From: Didemnitutus sp047777955
Lineage (GTDB): Bacteria > Verrucomicrobiota > Verrucomicrobiia > Opitutales > Opitutaceae
Assembly: GCF_047777955.1 (NCBI RefSeq)
Contig: NZ_CP180537.1
Coordinates: 1,798,001 to 1,862,000, forward strand
DNA length: 64,000 nt
Direction: 5' to 3'
The notes under the pieces are model-generated. The model did no database searches and was not told where the DNA came from. It saw only the letters and a program-made list of their open reading frames with translations. The translations under genes were made by a program, and so were the position numbers. Positions 1 through 8,388 of the stretch are shown piece after piece; position 1 is the first letter of the stretch, and every line of letters starts with the position of its first letter.

Positions 1-82
1 AAGGCGCCCGGGGTCAAATCCCCGACGCGTCAGTTTCCGCGCGAAAATCGCGGGGTCTGGGCCGGTTGGCTCCGGCGCGGCG

Positions 83-106
83 ACTCCCTCGAATCCCGGA
101 GGGAGT
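83..106 (-). terminator. Hairpin abutting the tRNA-Leu 3' end
   Basis: A perfect 8-bp stem, ACTCCCTC pairing with GAGGGAGT around an 8-nt loop, begins at the last base of the tRNA CCA. There is no T tract, so it may be a processing or weak termination signal rather than a classic intrinsic terminator. Only the stem is seen; the function is inferred from position. Confidence 0.3.
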
Positions 107-190
107 GGTGCTCAGGGGGGGACTCGAACCCCCACGCCTTACGGCACACGCACCTCAAACGTGTGTGTCTACCAATTCCACCACCTGAGC
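106..190 (-). tRNA. tRNA-Leu (anticodon GAG)
   Basis: Read on the minus strand, the gene starts GCTCAGG and closes with CCTGAGC, the discriminator A and an encoded CCA. The D-arm region reads GGAATTGGTAGAC, typical of leucine tRNAs. The anticodon stem CACGT/GCGTG encloses the loop TTGAGGT, giving anticodon GAG. A long variable arm and a T-arm with the GTTCGAG loop follow, as expected for a class II tRNA. It should decode CUC and CUU. Confidence 0.95.
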
Positions 191-375
191 GATTTCCAGT
201 GAAGGAAGGGCGAATTAGGTAAATCGTCGGAACCTTGTAAAGCACTGAAATGCGCTTGCGTTGAACTTTCTGCGTCGGGACACTTCGACTTCCGCGTGGC
301 ACGACCGTAGCTCGCGGAACACCAAGCTAGTAAACCGACTCCCACCGGGTAACCACTCCCGTTTCCCCGCCCTTC

Positions 376-2358
376 ATGGACGACCAACAGCCCGCCCCCG
401 AGAGCAACGACGAGGGTCTGAACAAGATCGATCTGTCGCAACTGCAGAGCTTCACCTTCGGCACCCAATGGACCGAAGTTAAACCCGTCGGCCCCGGCGG
501 TCGTCGCGAGCGCGACGACCGCGGTGGCGAACGCCGCGACCGGCGCGACGATGCAGGGCGCGGTCCTGGTGGCGCTCCGCGCGATCGGCGCGGCTTCCGC
601 AAGCCCGCCGGCGCTCCCGCCGGCGAGGGCGGCGCGGCCGCTCCGCAAGCGCCCGAAGGCGAGCGCCGCTTCGACGCCCCGCGTGGCGACCGTCCGCCGC
701 GCGGCGACGGTTTCCGCGGTGGCCCGCGGCGCGATTTCCGCGGCGGCCCCGGCGGCGGCGAGCGCCGTGATTTCCGCGGTGGCGACCGCCGCGATTTCGG
801 CGGCGAGCGCGGCGCCCCGATGGAGCGCGGCCCGTATATCAGCCCGTATTTCACCAGCACGTGCTATCCCGAGGACACCGGCTTCGCCGCGATGGTGAAG
901 GCTGTGCGCGCGTCCTGCCGCACCTTCCAGTTGTTCGAGATCACCAAGGCCGTGCTGGAGAAGAACGACCGCTTCGTCGTCGTCATCCAGCGCAAGGCCC
1001 CGGAGAAGCCCGCCGAGGGCGAGGCTGCCGCGGCCAAGCCCGGACCGCTGTTCATGACGATCCCGGATCACCTGCCCTTCGACACCGAGGAGGCCGCGAT
1101 CCAGCACGTCCTGAAGAACCATCTCGCTAACTTCTTCGACACCGCCGAGGTCGAGATCGAGGCGCCGAAGGGCAATTTCCCGATTATCAACAAGTGCGGC
1201 ATCACCGGCGAGCTGCTCGGGCCGCCCAACTACCACAAGTATCAGCAGATTCTCCAGCAGCACCACGCCACGCGCCTGGGGCGCATGCCGTTCGAGAAAT
1301 TCCGCGACAGCATCGTTTCGTCGCGCGAGCCGGAAGTCGTCCAGCAGTGGATGGACAAGATGAAGAAGGCCACGCGCTACACCTGGAATCCGAAGCTCGC
1401 GAAGCCCGCCGCCCCCGCGGCCACTCCGGCCGTCGCCGCTCCGGCCGAGGGTGCTGCTCCGGTTGAGGCCGCCGCGGAAGCGCCGCCGCCCGCCGAGGTC
1501 GCGCCGGCTCCCGCGCCCGAAGCCGCGCCGGCCGGCCCGAGCTTCGACAGCCTCGAGGAGGCGCGCGCCTACCTGCTCGCGAACGCGAAGGAAAAGGTCG
1601 TCCGCGCGGTCGAGAACGTCCGTTTCCACGGCAAGCTGATCGAGAAGCTCCCGCCCGGCGAAATCAAACGCGCCGTCGAGGGCCACGTCGAGCGCCAGCG
1701 CCGCTTCCCGCTCGACACCGCCAACGCGCTCCGCGGCCGCCTGCGCCGCGAGGGCTTCACCATCTTCAAGAAGGGCTCCCGCGGCGTCTCCTACGTCTGT
1801 GCCGTGAAGCGCCGCTTCCGCGTGCCCGGCCAGGTGTTCTCCGAGGCGATCGGCGCCCTGATCGACTTCATCGAGAAGAACCCGATGCTGCACGTGAAGG
1901 ACCTGCCGCAGAAATTCCTCGGCCTCGATCTCGCCGCCGCCACCGCGGCCGCGCCGGCTCCGGCCGAGGGCAGCACGCCCTCGCAGACTCCGTTCGCCGC
2001 GCTTCCGCCCGAACAGGCCGACAAGCTGCGCAAGATGAACCAGGACCTGCGCTGGCTCGTCATGGAGGGCTACGTCACCGAGTTCTCCGACGGCAAACTC
2101 TTCGCGCCTCCGCCCATGACGCCGCAAGCCGGCAAGAAGGCGGACGAGCACGGCGAGGAGCACGACCCGGTCGACTTCCCGGAGGCTCCGGCCGCCGCTG
2201 TCGCCGAGGCCGCGCCCGCCCCGAGCGCGGCGGCCCCGACGGCGGAAGCCGCCCCCGCGGCGGAGGCTCCCGCACCCGCCCCCGCGGCCGAGCCGACGCC
2301 GGCCCCGGAGGCCCCGGCCGAGGAATCGCCCAAGACCGAGCCACCGGCCGGCGCTTGA
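376..2358 (+). CDS. Arg/Gly-rich protein with alanine/proline linkers, unknown function
   Basis: A 660-residue protein I do not recognise. Residues about 40-150 are packed with Arg, Gly and Asp, with repeated RDFRGG-like units resembling RGG boxes of RNA-binding proteins. A well-conserved-looking globular segment follows (about 155-335, starting near YISPYFTSTCYPED). Then come an Ala/Pro/Glu linker (about 345-395), a second charged globular segment (about 395-505) and another Ala/Pro/Glu-rich tail. There is no signal peptide or membrane segment. The architecture suggests a cytoplasmic nucleic-acid-binding protein; that is inference from composition only. The ATG at 376 is the first good start in the open frame. 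The following gene begins nine bases after the stop. Confidence 0.75.
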   Translation: MDDQQPAPESNDEGLNKIDLSQLQSFTFGTQWTEVKPVGPGGRRERDDRGGERRDRRDDAGRGPGGAPRDRRGFRKPAGAPAGEGGAAAPQAPEGERRFDAPRGDRPPRGDGFRGGPRRDFRGGPGGGERRDFRGGDRRDFGGERGAPMERGPYISPYFTSTCYPEDTGFAAMVKAVRASCRTFQLFEITKAVLEKNDRFVVVIQRKAPEKPAEGEAAAAKPGPLFMTIPDHLPFDTEEAAIQHVLKNHLANFFDTAEVEIEAPKGNFPIINKCGITGELLGPPNYHKYQQILQQHHATRLGRMPFEKFRDSIVSSREPEVVQQWMDKMKKATRYTWNPKLAKPAAPAATPAVAAPAEGAAPVEAAAEAPPPAEVAPAPAPEAAPAGPSFDSLEEARAYLLANAKEKVVRAVENVRFHGKLIEKLPPGEIKRAVEGHVERQRRFPLDTANALRGRLRREGFTIFKKGSRGVSYVCAVKRRFRVPGQVFSEAIGALIDFIEKNPMLHVKDLPQKFLGLDLAAATAAAPAPAEGSTPSQTPFAALPPEQADKLRKMNQDLRWLVMEGYVTEFSDGKLFAPPPMTPQAGKKADEHGEEHDPVDFPEAPAAAVAEAAPAPSAAAPTAEAAPAAEAPAPAPAAEPTPAPEAPAEESPKTEPPAGA

Positions 2359-2366
2359 GTCCGCCC

Positions 2367-2876
2367 ATGCGCCGCGTCGCGATCATCGGCAACGCGGGCT
2401 CCGGCAAATCCACCCTCGCGCGGCGCATTGCCGCCGAGTGTGGCGCGACCGTGCTCGATCTCGATACGGTCGCGTGGGAGCCGGGCAAGCCGGCCGCCCC
2501 GCGCGCCTCCGCCGCCGCGGTGCGCGAGGTGCGCGCGTTCTGCTCCGCCCACGCCGCGTGGGTGATCGAGGGCTGCTACGGCGATCTGGTCGAGGCCGTG
2601 CTCGACGGCGCGGTCGAGCTGGTCTTCCTCAATCTCTCCGAAGCCGACTGCGTGCGGCAGTGCCGCGGCCGCGCCTGGGAGCCGCACAAGTGGAAGACGA
2701 AGGAGGCGCAGGATGCGCACCTCGACTGTCTGCTCGACTGGGTGCGGGCCTACTATCGCCGCGACGGCGCGTTGTCGCTCGCCGGCCACCGCGCGATCTT
2801 CGACCGCTATGCGGGGCCGAAACGGGAGATCACGCAGCCCGCGGCGCTGCCGGATCTCACTGCGCGCGAAGCCTAG
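2367..2876 (+). CDS. P-loop NTPase, small kinase-like
   Basis: About 169 residues. The N-terminus holds a Walker A motif, GNAGSGKST, directly after a short beta strand (RRVAIIG). This is typical of the adenylate/shikimate kinase or AAA_17/AAA_18 group of small nucleotide kinases. A later segment, VFLNLSEADCVRQCRGR, resembles the strand-helix preceding the lid, with basic residues near K and R that could contact phosphate. The acceptor substrate cannot be told from sequence. The ATG at 2367 is preferred over an upstream TTG at 2355 because it places the first strand at the N-terminus. It follows the RGG-like gene closely and may be cotranscribed with it. Confidence 0.75.
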   Translation: MRRVAIIGNAGSGKSTLARRIAAECGATVLDLDTVAWEPGKPAAPRASAAAVREVRAFCSAHAAWVIEGCYGDLVEAVLDGAVELVFLNLSEADCVRQCRGRAWEPHKWKTKEAQDAHLDCLLDWVRAYYRRDGALSLAGHRAIFDRYAGPKREITQPAALPDLTAREA

Positions 2877-2969
2877 GGCGCGTGCGGCGCCGGCACGGCC
2901 AGCGCCCAGCTGGTTCGTCGCGCGAGCGGGTCCGGTGCTCCGGAGAGGCGCGTCTCCGGTCGCGCAGTC

Positions 2970-3404
2970 TCACTGCAGCCGCAGGTGGTGCTTGTCGCCG
3001 TCGACGATCGCGAACGTGACGTGCAGCGCATTCGCCGGAATCCACCCCGCGATCTTCTCCGGCCACTCGACGGCGAGCACCCAGGGACTGACGAGAAATT
3101 CGTCGAGCAGCAGCTCCTCCACCTGGGCGGCGCTCTCAAGGCGGTAGGCGTCCATGTGCACGAGCGTGCGCCCGGCCCCGCGATACACCGAGTAGATGGC
3201 GAAGGTCGGACTGGTCACGTGTGCGTGCACGCCGAGGCCCTCGGCCAGGCCCTGGACGAACGTCGTCTTGCCCACGCCCATGTCGCCGTGGAGGGCCAGC
3301 GTGGTGTCCGACGGCAGCGTCGCGGCAAACTCGGCCGCGAGCCGACGTGTGGCTTCGGCCGAGCCGGTCGTGACGCCGGCGCGCAGCTTAGCGGAGATGC
3401 TCAT
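2970..3404 (-). CDS. tsaE: TsaE, tRNA t6A biosynthesis ATPase
   Basis: The 144-residue length is typical of TsaE (YjeE), the small ATPase that works with TsaB, TsaC and TsaD to make threonylcarbamoyladenosine at position 37 of tRNAs reading ANN codons. The Walker A motif GDMGVGKTTF lies near residues 40-50. The family signature follows: VTSPTFAIYSVY, then HMDAYRLES, then VEWPEKI. The start codon lies inside the end of thiL (17-base overlap), so translation is probably coupled to thiL and the gene is last in the pyr-thiL-tsaE run. Acts in the cytoplasm. Confidence 0.95.
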   Translation of the reverse strand: MSISAKLRAGVTTGSAEATRRLAAEFAATLPSDTTLALHGDMGVGKTTFVQGLAEGLGVHAHVTSPTFAIYSVYRGAGRTLVHMDAYRLESAAQVEELLLDEFLVSPWVLAVEWPEKIAGWIPANALHVTFAIVDGDKHHLRLQ

Positions 3405-4347
3405 AGCCGCTGTAGTCGAGCAGGCGCACGGCGCCGGGAGGCATGTTCTCCTTCTTGGCGAAGACGCCGATCTGCGTCAGCCGCAGGCGCGGGAACCGTT
3501 TCTTCCACGCCGCCTCGAACTTCTTCTGGTCGGCGCGGTGGCAGACGACGACGAGCAGCTCGTAGTCCTCGCCGTCGCCGAGCGCGTGGAAGAGCGGGGT
3601 CTGCTTGGTCTGCGCGGCGCACCGGCGGGCGGCGGCGCTGATGGGCACGGCTTCCTCGCAGATCGCGGGCGCGAGCCCGGCGGGCGTGAGCGAATCGAGG
3701 TCCTTGGCCAGGCCGTCGCTCACGTCCATCATGGCGCAGACCTCGGAGCGTCGCGCCAGCCACAGGCCCTCGGTCAGGCGCGGGGTGAACTGGTAATGAT
3801 GCCCGAGCAGCGAGCCGCCGAGGGTGCCGGTGACGTAGATGCGGTCGCCGGGCAGCGCGCCGCCGCGCGTGACCACCCGCGGGCCGGCCGCCTCGCCGTG
3901 CAGGGTCAGGAACGCGCCGAAGAATCCGGCCGGGCCCTGTGTGATGTCGCCGCCGACGATCTTCACCTGGAACCGGCGCGCCGTCGCCGCGATCCCGAGG
4001 TAGAACTCGCGCAGCCAGGCGACGTTGGTGTCGGCGGCGAGCGCGAGCGAGAGCACGGCGGCGACCGGCCGGCCGCCCATGGCGGCGATGTCGCTCAGGT
4101 TGCGCTTGAGGAGCTTGGCGCCGACCGCGCGCGCGGGCACGGTGTCGTCGAAATGCTGCCCGTAGATCACCGGGTCGGTGGTGATGAGCATCTGCTTGCC
4201 GCTGGCGGGCACGACGGCGCAGTCGTCACCGATGCCGAACGGCGCCTGGGGCGAAGCGTTGCCGAGCCACTGGCGGAGGGCGACGATCAGCCGCTGCTCG
4301 CCGAGGGCGACGACGGATTCGGCGCGGAGCGGCGTGAAGAGCTTCAT
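3388..4347 (-). CDS. thiL: Thiamine-monophosphate kinase ThiL
   Basis: A 319-residue protein of the AIR-synthase/PurM fold, which phosphorylates thiamine monophosphate to thiamine pyrophosphate with ATP. Seen motifs are FGIGDDCAVV near the N-terminus (metal/ATP loop), LKRNLSDIAAMGG, KIVGGDITQGP, MMDVSDGLAKDLDS and ALGDGEDYELL, all in the family order. The start was set at 4347 because this ATG forms an ATGA overlap with the stop of the preceding protease gene. A much longer open frame continues upstream but is only a shadow of pyrC. tsaE starts inside its 3' end. Confidence 0.95.
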   Translation of the reverse strand: MKLFTPLRAESVVALGEQRLIVALRQWLGNASPQAPFGIGDDCAVVPASGKQMLITTDPVIYGQHFDDTVPARAVGAKLLKRNLSDIAAMGGRPVAAVLSLALAADTNVAWLREFYLGIAATARRFQVKIVGGDITQGPAGFFGAFLTLHGEAAGPRVVTRGGALPGDRIYVTGTLGGSLLGHHYQFTPRLTEGLWLARRSEVCAMMDVSDGLAKDLDSLTPAGLAPAICEEAVPISAAARRCAAQTKQTPLFHALGDGEDYELLVVVCHRADQKKFEAAWKKRFPRLRLTQIGVFAKKENMPPGAVRLLDYSGYEHLR

Positions 4348-5207
4348 GAGTCGAGGCCGGAGAGCACGACGATCAGCGTGTTCAGGTTGAACAGGCCGTG
4401 GGCGATCATGGAGACGCGGATGTCGCCGGTGCGCTCGTAGGCGAGGGCGAGCACGGCGCCGAGCATGGCGAGCGGGACGAAGCCGGCCCAGTTGCCGTGC
4501 AGGGCGCCGAAGAGCACGCCGCTGACGAGCAGCGCGGGCGCGCGGCCGAAGCGCTGGCGGCAGAAGCGGAAGATCGCCCCGCGGAAGAGCAGCTCCTCGT
4601 TGATCGGCGCGAGCACGCAGGCGACGAAGAGCATGGCGCCGAGCAGCGGCTTGGAGTGGACGTGGCCGAAGACGGCGAGCAGGTCCTGCGGGTCGTCCGG
4701 CAGGCCGGCGGTGCGGAGCACGAGGTTCCACGCCGCGCTGATCAGCGCCAGCGCGGGCAGCGCGATGACGACGGTGGACAGCGCGTGGACGAGGATCTTG
4801 GCCAATGGCTCGCGGCGCGTCTCGAGGACGGGCGGCGGCGGCGCGCCGTAATCGGCGTGGAGCATCCGGCGGACGAGCCAGAAGAGCGGCCAGCCGAGCA
4901 GGGCGGCGCCGTGGAAGCCGAGGCCGTAGACGACGACCTCGAGCCCGGCGCGCTGCGGGGACTGCTTGATCGTGTCGGCGAAGTAGTGGTGGCCGACGCC
5001 CTGGCCGATCAGGCCGCAGAGGAAGATGGCCAGCACCAGCAGGGTCACCTCGAAGCCGGCGAGTTCCCAATGCGCGAGGCGGCTGCGGTCGAGGAGCCGC
5101 GCGCGGTAGTCGGCGACGCCGAGCGCCCGGGCGATGAGCCACGCTCCGGTCAGGAGCATGCCGATCTCGAGGGCGGCGATGACGAGCTGGTGCGGCGCGA
5201 GGGACAT
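4344..5207 (-). CDS. CPBP family intramembrane metalloprotease
   Basis: A 287-residue, multi-spanning membrane protein with the Abi/CAAX-protease (CPBP) signatures. These are NEELLFRG at residues 203-210 (glutamates 204 and 205, arginine 209), FGALHGN with His237, and MIAHGLFNLN with His270 and Asn274. Family members cleave within the membrane, for example after prenylation in eukaryotes; bacterial substrates are mostly unknown. It lies between pyrC and thiL on the same strand, with an ATGA overlap to thiL and a 108-base gap to pyrC. The location is probably operon packing and does not reveal a substrate. Confidence 0.9.
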   Translation of the reverse strand: MSLAPHQLVIAALEIGMLLTGAWLIARALGVADYRARLLDRSRLAHWELAGFEVTLLVLAIFLCGLIGQGVGHHYFADTIKQSPQRAGLEVVVYGLGFHGAALLGWPLFWLVRRMLHADYGAPPPPVLETRREPLAKILVHALSTVVIALPALALISAAWNLVLRTAGLPDDPQDLLAVFGHVHSKPLLGAMLFVACVLAPINEELLFRGAIFRFCRQRFGRAPALLVSGVLFGALHGNWAGFVPLAMLGAVLALAYERTGDIRVSMIAHGLFNLNTLIVVLSGLDS

Positions 5208-5315
5208 GAAGCGCCAGACTGAAACGAAATCCCGCTCCGAGGGAAGCGCCGAGTCGGGCGTGACTCGGAGGCCTGCCGGGGCCGCCGTCGGGGGCGCGGG
5301 GGCCGCCCGGCCGGC

Positions 5316-6608
5316 TCAGGCGACGATGGCGCCGTGCTCGAACACGACCTTGCCGCCGACGATCGTGGTCTTGACGCGACCGGTCAGCTTCTTGCCGTGC
5401 CACGGCGAGTTGCGGCTCTTCGACTGGCCCTTGGTGGCGTCGTAAACCCACGGCTCGGTCGGGTCGAAGAGGCAGACGTCGGCGTTGGCGCCCTCGGCGA
5501 GCGTGCCGGCGGGGAGCTTGAGGACGTTGGCGGCGCGGCGCGTCATCAGGTCGATGACGTAGGGCAGCTTGAAGCGGGCTTCGCCGACGAGGACGTCGAG
5601 CGTGACGGCGAGCGCGGTCTCGAGGCCGATGATGCCGTTGGGCGCGTAATCGAACTCGCGGTCCTTCTCGTCCGGCGAGTGCGGCGCGTGGTCGGTGCCG
5701 ATGCAGTCGAGCGTGCCGTCCTTGAGGCCGGCGATGATGGCCTGGCGGTCCGCCTCGGTGCGGAGCGGCGGGTTCATCTTGAAATGCGTGTCGTAGGTCG
5801 CGAGCGCTTCGTCGGTGAGGGCGATGTGATGCGGCGTCGCCTCGGCGGTCACGCGCACGCCGTCCTGCTTCGCCCGGCGGAGCAGCTCGACCGAATAGGC
5901 CGAGCTGATGTGCTGCATGTGGATGTGCGCGCCGGTGTAGTGGGAGAGGATGATGTTGCGGGCGACGATGATGTCCTCCGCGGCGTGCGGCCAGCCCTTG
6001 AGGCCGAGGCGCGTGGAGACGTTGCCCTCGTTCATCACGGCCTTCTCGGTCAGCGAGTCGTCCTGGCAGTGGTCGAGCACGCAGAGGTCGAACATCTTCG
6101 CGTATTCGACGGCGCGGCGCATGAGCTCGTTCGACTGGACGCAGAGCCCGTCGTCGGTGAGCGCGACGGCGCCGTTGGCCTTGAGCGTGCCGTGCGGCGC
6201 GAGCTGCTTGCCCTGCATGCCGACGGTGATGCAGGCGGTCGGATAAACGCGGACGGCGGCCTTGGCGGCGGCGCCGTTGACGAGCTGCAGCGTGCCGGCG
6301 TTGTCGATCACCGGCGAGGTGTTCGGCATGCACACGACGGTGGTGAAACCGCCGGCGGCCGCGGCGCGCGAGCCGGTGAGGATGTTTTCCTTGTGCGTCT
6401 GGCCGGGCTCGCGGAAGTGGACGTGGATGTCGACGAGGCCGGGCGCGACGACGAGGCCCTTGGCGTCGATGACGCGGGCCTGCTTCTTTTGCGCGCCGGT
6501 GAGGGACGCGACGAACTTGCCGTCGATCGCGAAGACGTCGCCGACGGCATCGCGCTTGGAGGCGGGATCGATGACGCGGCCGTTTTTGATCCAGAGAAGG
6601 TCGGGCAT
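5316..6608 (-). CDS. pyrC: Dihydroorotase PyrC
   Basis: A 430-residue class I dihydroorotase of the amidohydrolase superfamily, which cyclises carbamoyl aspartate to dihydroorotate in pyrimidine synthesis. The zinc-binding motif DIHVHFREPG lies near residue 60. It is followed by GGFTTVVCMPNT, later His ligands in the LSHYTGAHIHMQH region, and CIGTDHAPHSPDEK with the catalytic aspartate. Length and motif order match active PyrC enzymes rather than the inactive PyrX type, since the His and Asp ligands are present. The start is five bases after the pyrB stop, so it is cotranscribed with pyrB and pyrR. Confidence 0.97.
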   Translation of the reverse strand: MPDLLWIKNGRVIDPASKRDAVGDVFAIDGKFVASLTGAQKKQARVIDAKGLVVAPGLVDIHVHFREPGQTHKENILTGSRAAAAGGFTTVVCMPNTSPVIDNAGTLQLVNGAAAKAAVRVYPTACITVGMQGKQLAPHGTLKANGAVALTDDGLCVQSNELMRRAVEYAKMFDLCVLDHCQDDSLTEKAVMNEGNVSTRLGLKGWPHAAEDIIVARNIILSHYTGAHIHMQHISSAYSVELLRRAKQDGVRVTAEATPHHIALTDEALATYDTHFKMNPPLRTEADRQAIIAGLKDGTLDCIGTDHAPHSPDEKDREFDYAPNGIIGLETALAVTLDVLVGEARFKLPYVIDLMTRRAANVLKLPAGTLAEGANADVCLFDPTEPWVYDATKGQSKSRNSPWHGKKLTGRVKTTIVGGKVVFEHGAIVA

Positions 6609-6613
6609 GGGAG

Positions 6614-7558
6614 TTATTCGACGGGGGCGACGTGCTCGGGCTGGCCGCCGGCGCAGAGGTAGAGGACGGCCATGCGGACGGCGATGCCGTTGGTGACTTG
6701 CTGGAGGATCACGCTGCGGCCGGAGTCGGCGAGGGCGCTGTCGATCTCGACGCCGCGGTTGATCGGGCCGGGATGCATGATGATGGCATCGGGCTTGATC
6801 CAGGCGGCGCGCGCCTGGTTGAGGCCGAACATGCTGGTGTATTCGCCGAGCGAGGGGAAGAGACCGGACGCCTGCCGCTCGTGCTGGATGCGGAGGAGCA
6901 TCACGACATCGGCGTCGGCGAGGGCTTCGCGCAGGTTGTGCGAGACCGTGACGCCGAGCGGCTCGAACCAGTGCGGGACGAGGGTGGACGGACCGACGAT
7001 GGTGACGTTGGCGCCGAGCTTGGTGAGCGCGTGGATGTCGGAGCGCGCGACGCGGCTGAAGAGGATGTCGCCGAGGATGACGATCTTCTTGCCCTTCACC
7101 GTGCCGAGGTGCTGGCGCATCGTGAAGACGTCGAGCATGGCCTGGGTCGGGTGCTCGTGCGCGCCGTCGCCGGCGTTGACGACGGGGATGCCGAGGCGCT
7201 CGCTGAGGTAGCGCGGCGAGCCGCTGGCCGAGTGGCGGAGCACGATCATGTCGGCGTGCAGCGCCTGGATGTTGAGCGCGGTGTCCTTGAGCGTCTCGCC
7301 CTTGGTGGTGCTCGATTTGTCGGCGTCGAAGGAGATGACCTCGGCGCTGAGGAGCTTGGCGGCCATCTCGAAGGAGATGCGGGTGCGCGTGCTCGGCTCG
7401 AGGAAGAGGTTGACGATGGTCTTGCCGCGGAGGGCGGGGACCTTTTTCACGCGGCGGTCGAGGATGCGGCGGAAGGCGCCGGCGGTCGTGAGGACCTGTT
7501 CGATCTCAGCGACGCTGAGGTCTTCGATGGTCAGGAAGTGTTTTCGCGTCCAGGGCAC
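6614..7558 (-). CDS. pyrB: Aspartate carbamoyltransferase catalytic subunit PyrB
   Basis: A 314-residue transcarbamoylase that joins carbamoyl phosphate and aspartate. The carbamoyl-phosphate loop FLEPSTRTRISFE is near residue 53. HPTQAMLDVF, GDILFSRVARS and the aspartate-binding MLLRIQHER and HPGPINRGVEI segments follow in order. No pyrI regulatory subunit is nearby. It lies six bases downstream of pyrR and five bases upstream of pyrC. This is the PyrR-PyrB-PyrC order seen in bacteria whose ATCase works with DHOase and whose operon is controlled by PyrR. Confidence 0.97.
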   Translation of the reverse strand: MPWTRKHFLTIEDLSVAEIEQVLTTAGAFRRILDRRVKKVPALRGKTIVNLFLEPSTRTRISFEMAAKLLSAEVISFDADKSSTTKGETLKDTALNIQALHADMIVLRHSASGSPRYLSERLGIPVVNAGDGAHEHPTQAMLDVFTMRQHLGTVKGKKIVILGDILFSRVARSDIHALTKLGANVTIVGPSTLVPHWFEPLGVTVSHNLREALADADVVMLLRIQHERQASGLFPSLGEYTSMFGLNQARAAWIKPDAIIMHPGPINRGVEIDSALADSGRSVILQQVTNGIAVRMAVLYLCAGGQPEHVAPVE

Positions 7559-7564
7559 GGCAGG

Positions 7565-8122
7565 TCAGGGTTTGCGGTCGTTGGCAGCGTAGGAGGTGAG
7601 AGTGACGGCGTCGCGCGCGGGGTTCTGCGCGTCGAGGGTGACGACGACCTTGTCGGTCGAGCCGGCCTCCTCGAGGGTCAGGGCGCAGTAGTTGGCGCTC
7701 AGCGGCAGGCGGCGGCCGCCGCGGTCGACGAGGACGGCGAGTTCGACGGTTTCGGGTCGGCCGTGGTCGAAGAGCTCGTCGAGGGCGGCCTTGACGGTGC
7801 GACCGGAGTAGAGGACGTCGTCGACGAGGATGACGGTGGCGCCGTTGACGTCGTGCGGGATGATCGTCGGGGAAAACTCCTTCGGGATTGGGTGCCGGCC
7901 GATGTCGTCGCGGTGGAAGGAGATGTCGATGGTGCCGCGGCCGCAGGTGACGCCGTGGCGCTTCAGGGCGAGGGCGAGGCGGTCGGCGAGGACGATGCCG
8001 CCGTTGGCGATGCCGAGCAGGAGCAGGCGGGCGGTGTCGCGGTGGCGCGATGCGATGGACGACGCGAGGCTTTCGATGGCTTCCCGGATGCGTTTGGCGT
8101 CGTGCAGATTTCGTGTGCCCAC
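7565..8122 (-). CDS. pyrR: PyrR, pyrimidine operon regulator / uracil phosphoribosyltransferase
   Basis: A 185-residue type I phosphoribosyltransferase with the PRPP loop VILVDDVLYSGRTVKAAL and the family features KRHGV, PHDVNG and VLVDRGGRRLP. In Firmicutes PyrR binds UMP and pyr mRNA to cause attenuation; some homologues act on translation or only as a UPRTase. The start is a GTG at 8122, giving MGTRNLHDAKRI. It is the first gene of the pyrR-pyrB-pyrC run. I did not find a convincing PyrR-type anti-antiterminator hairpin in the 266-base upstream gap, so the regulatory role is inferred from family. Confidence 0.93.
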   Translation of the reverse strand: MGTRNLHDAKRIREAIESLASSIASRHRDTARLLLLGIANGGIVLADRLALALKRHGVTCGRGTIDISFHRDDIGRHPIPKEFSPTIIPHDVNGATVILVDDVLYSGRTVKAALDELFDHGRPETVELAVLVDRGGRRLPLSANYCALTLEEAGSTDKVVVTLDAQNPARDAVTLTSYAANDRKP

Positions 8123-8213
8123 GAGACCGTGGTTTTGCAGCCCGCGTGCGGCGGCGTCGAGCTGAGAATGGAACTATTTCTGCGTCAGCAGCGGCGCTGG
8201 GCGGTGAAATAAG

Positions 8214-8241
8214 GCGGGCCGCCCCTGGCGGGGCGGCCCGC
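8214..8241. repeat. Perfect GC-rich palindrome upstream of pyrR
   Basis: A 12-bp stem, GCGGGCCGCCCC against GGGGCGGCCCGC, with a TGGC loop, lies in the 266-base gap between the SRAP gene and pyrR. It could end minus-strand transcripts from the SRAP gene, although only a short TTATTT follows on that strand. It could equally be a REP-like element. No ORF or other structure is seen in the rest of this gap. Confidence 0.5.
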
Positions 8242-8388
8242 GGCATGATGGCGGTTTGCCGGCGCGTAGCTTGCCGACAGAGCCGCTGCGGGTGTCCGGT
8301 CAGCCGACCAAGGCTTGGTTGGACGGGCCCAGCTTAGGCGCGGAGGCGACGGACGGGAATACGCAGGGCCGCGTAGATCCGGGGGCGC

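Noticed and set aside
1..32. Possible 3' end of a tRNA (CGGGG/CCCCG arm, loop TCAAAT, then ACGCGTCA)
   Set aside because: The T-loop is one base short, no CCA follows although the other tRNAs here encode it, and the 5' half is outside the window.
169..2163. 664-codon open frame on the minus strand
   Set aside because: It is antisense to the Arg/Gly-rich gene, with composition typical of a GC-rich shadow frame and no domain.
3388..6333. 981-codon minus-strand frame
   Set aside because: Only its last third is thiL; the rest is an out-of-frame reading of pyrC and the CPBP gene.
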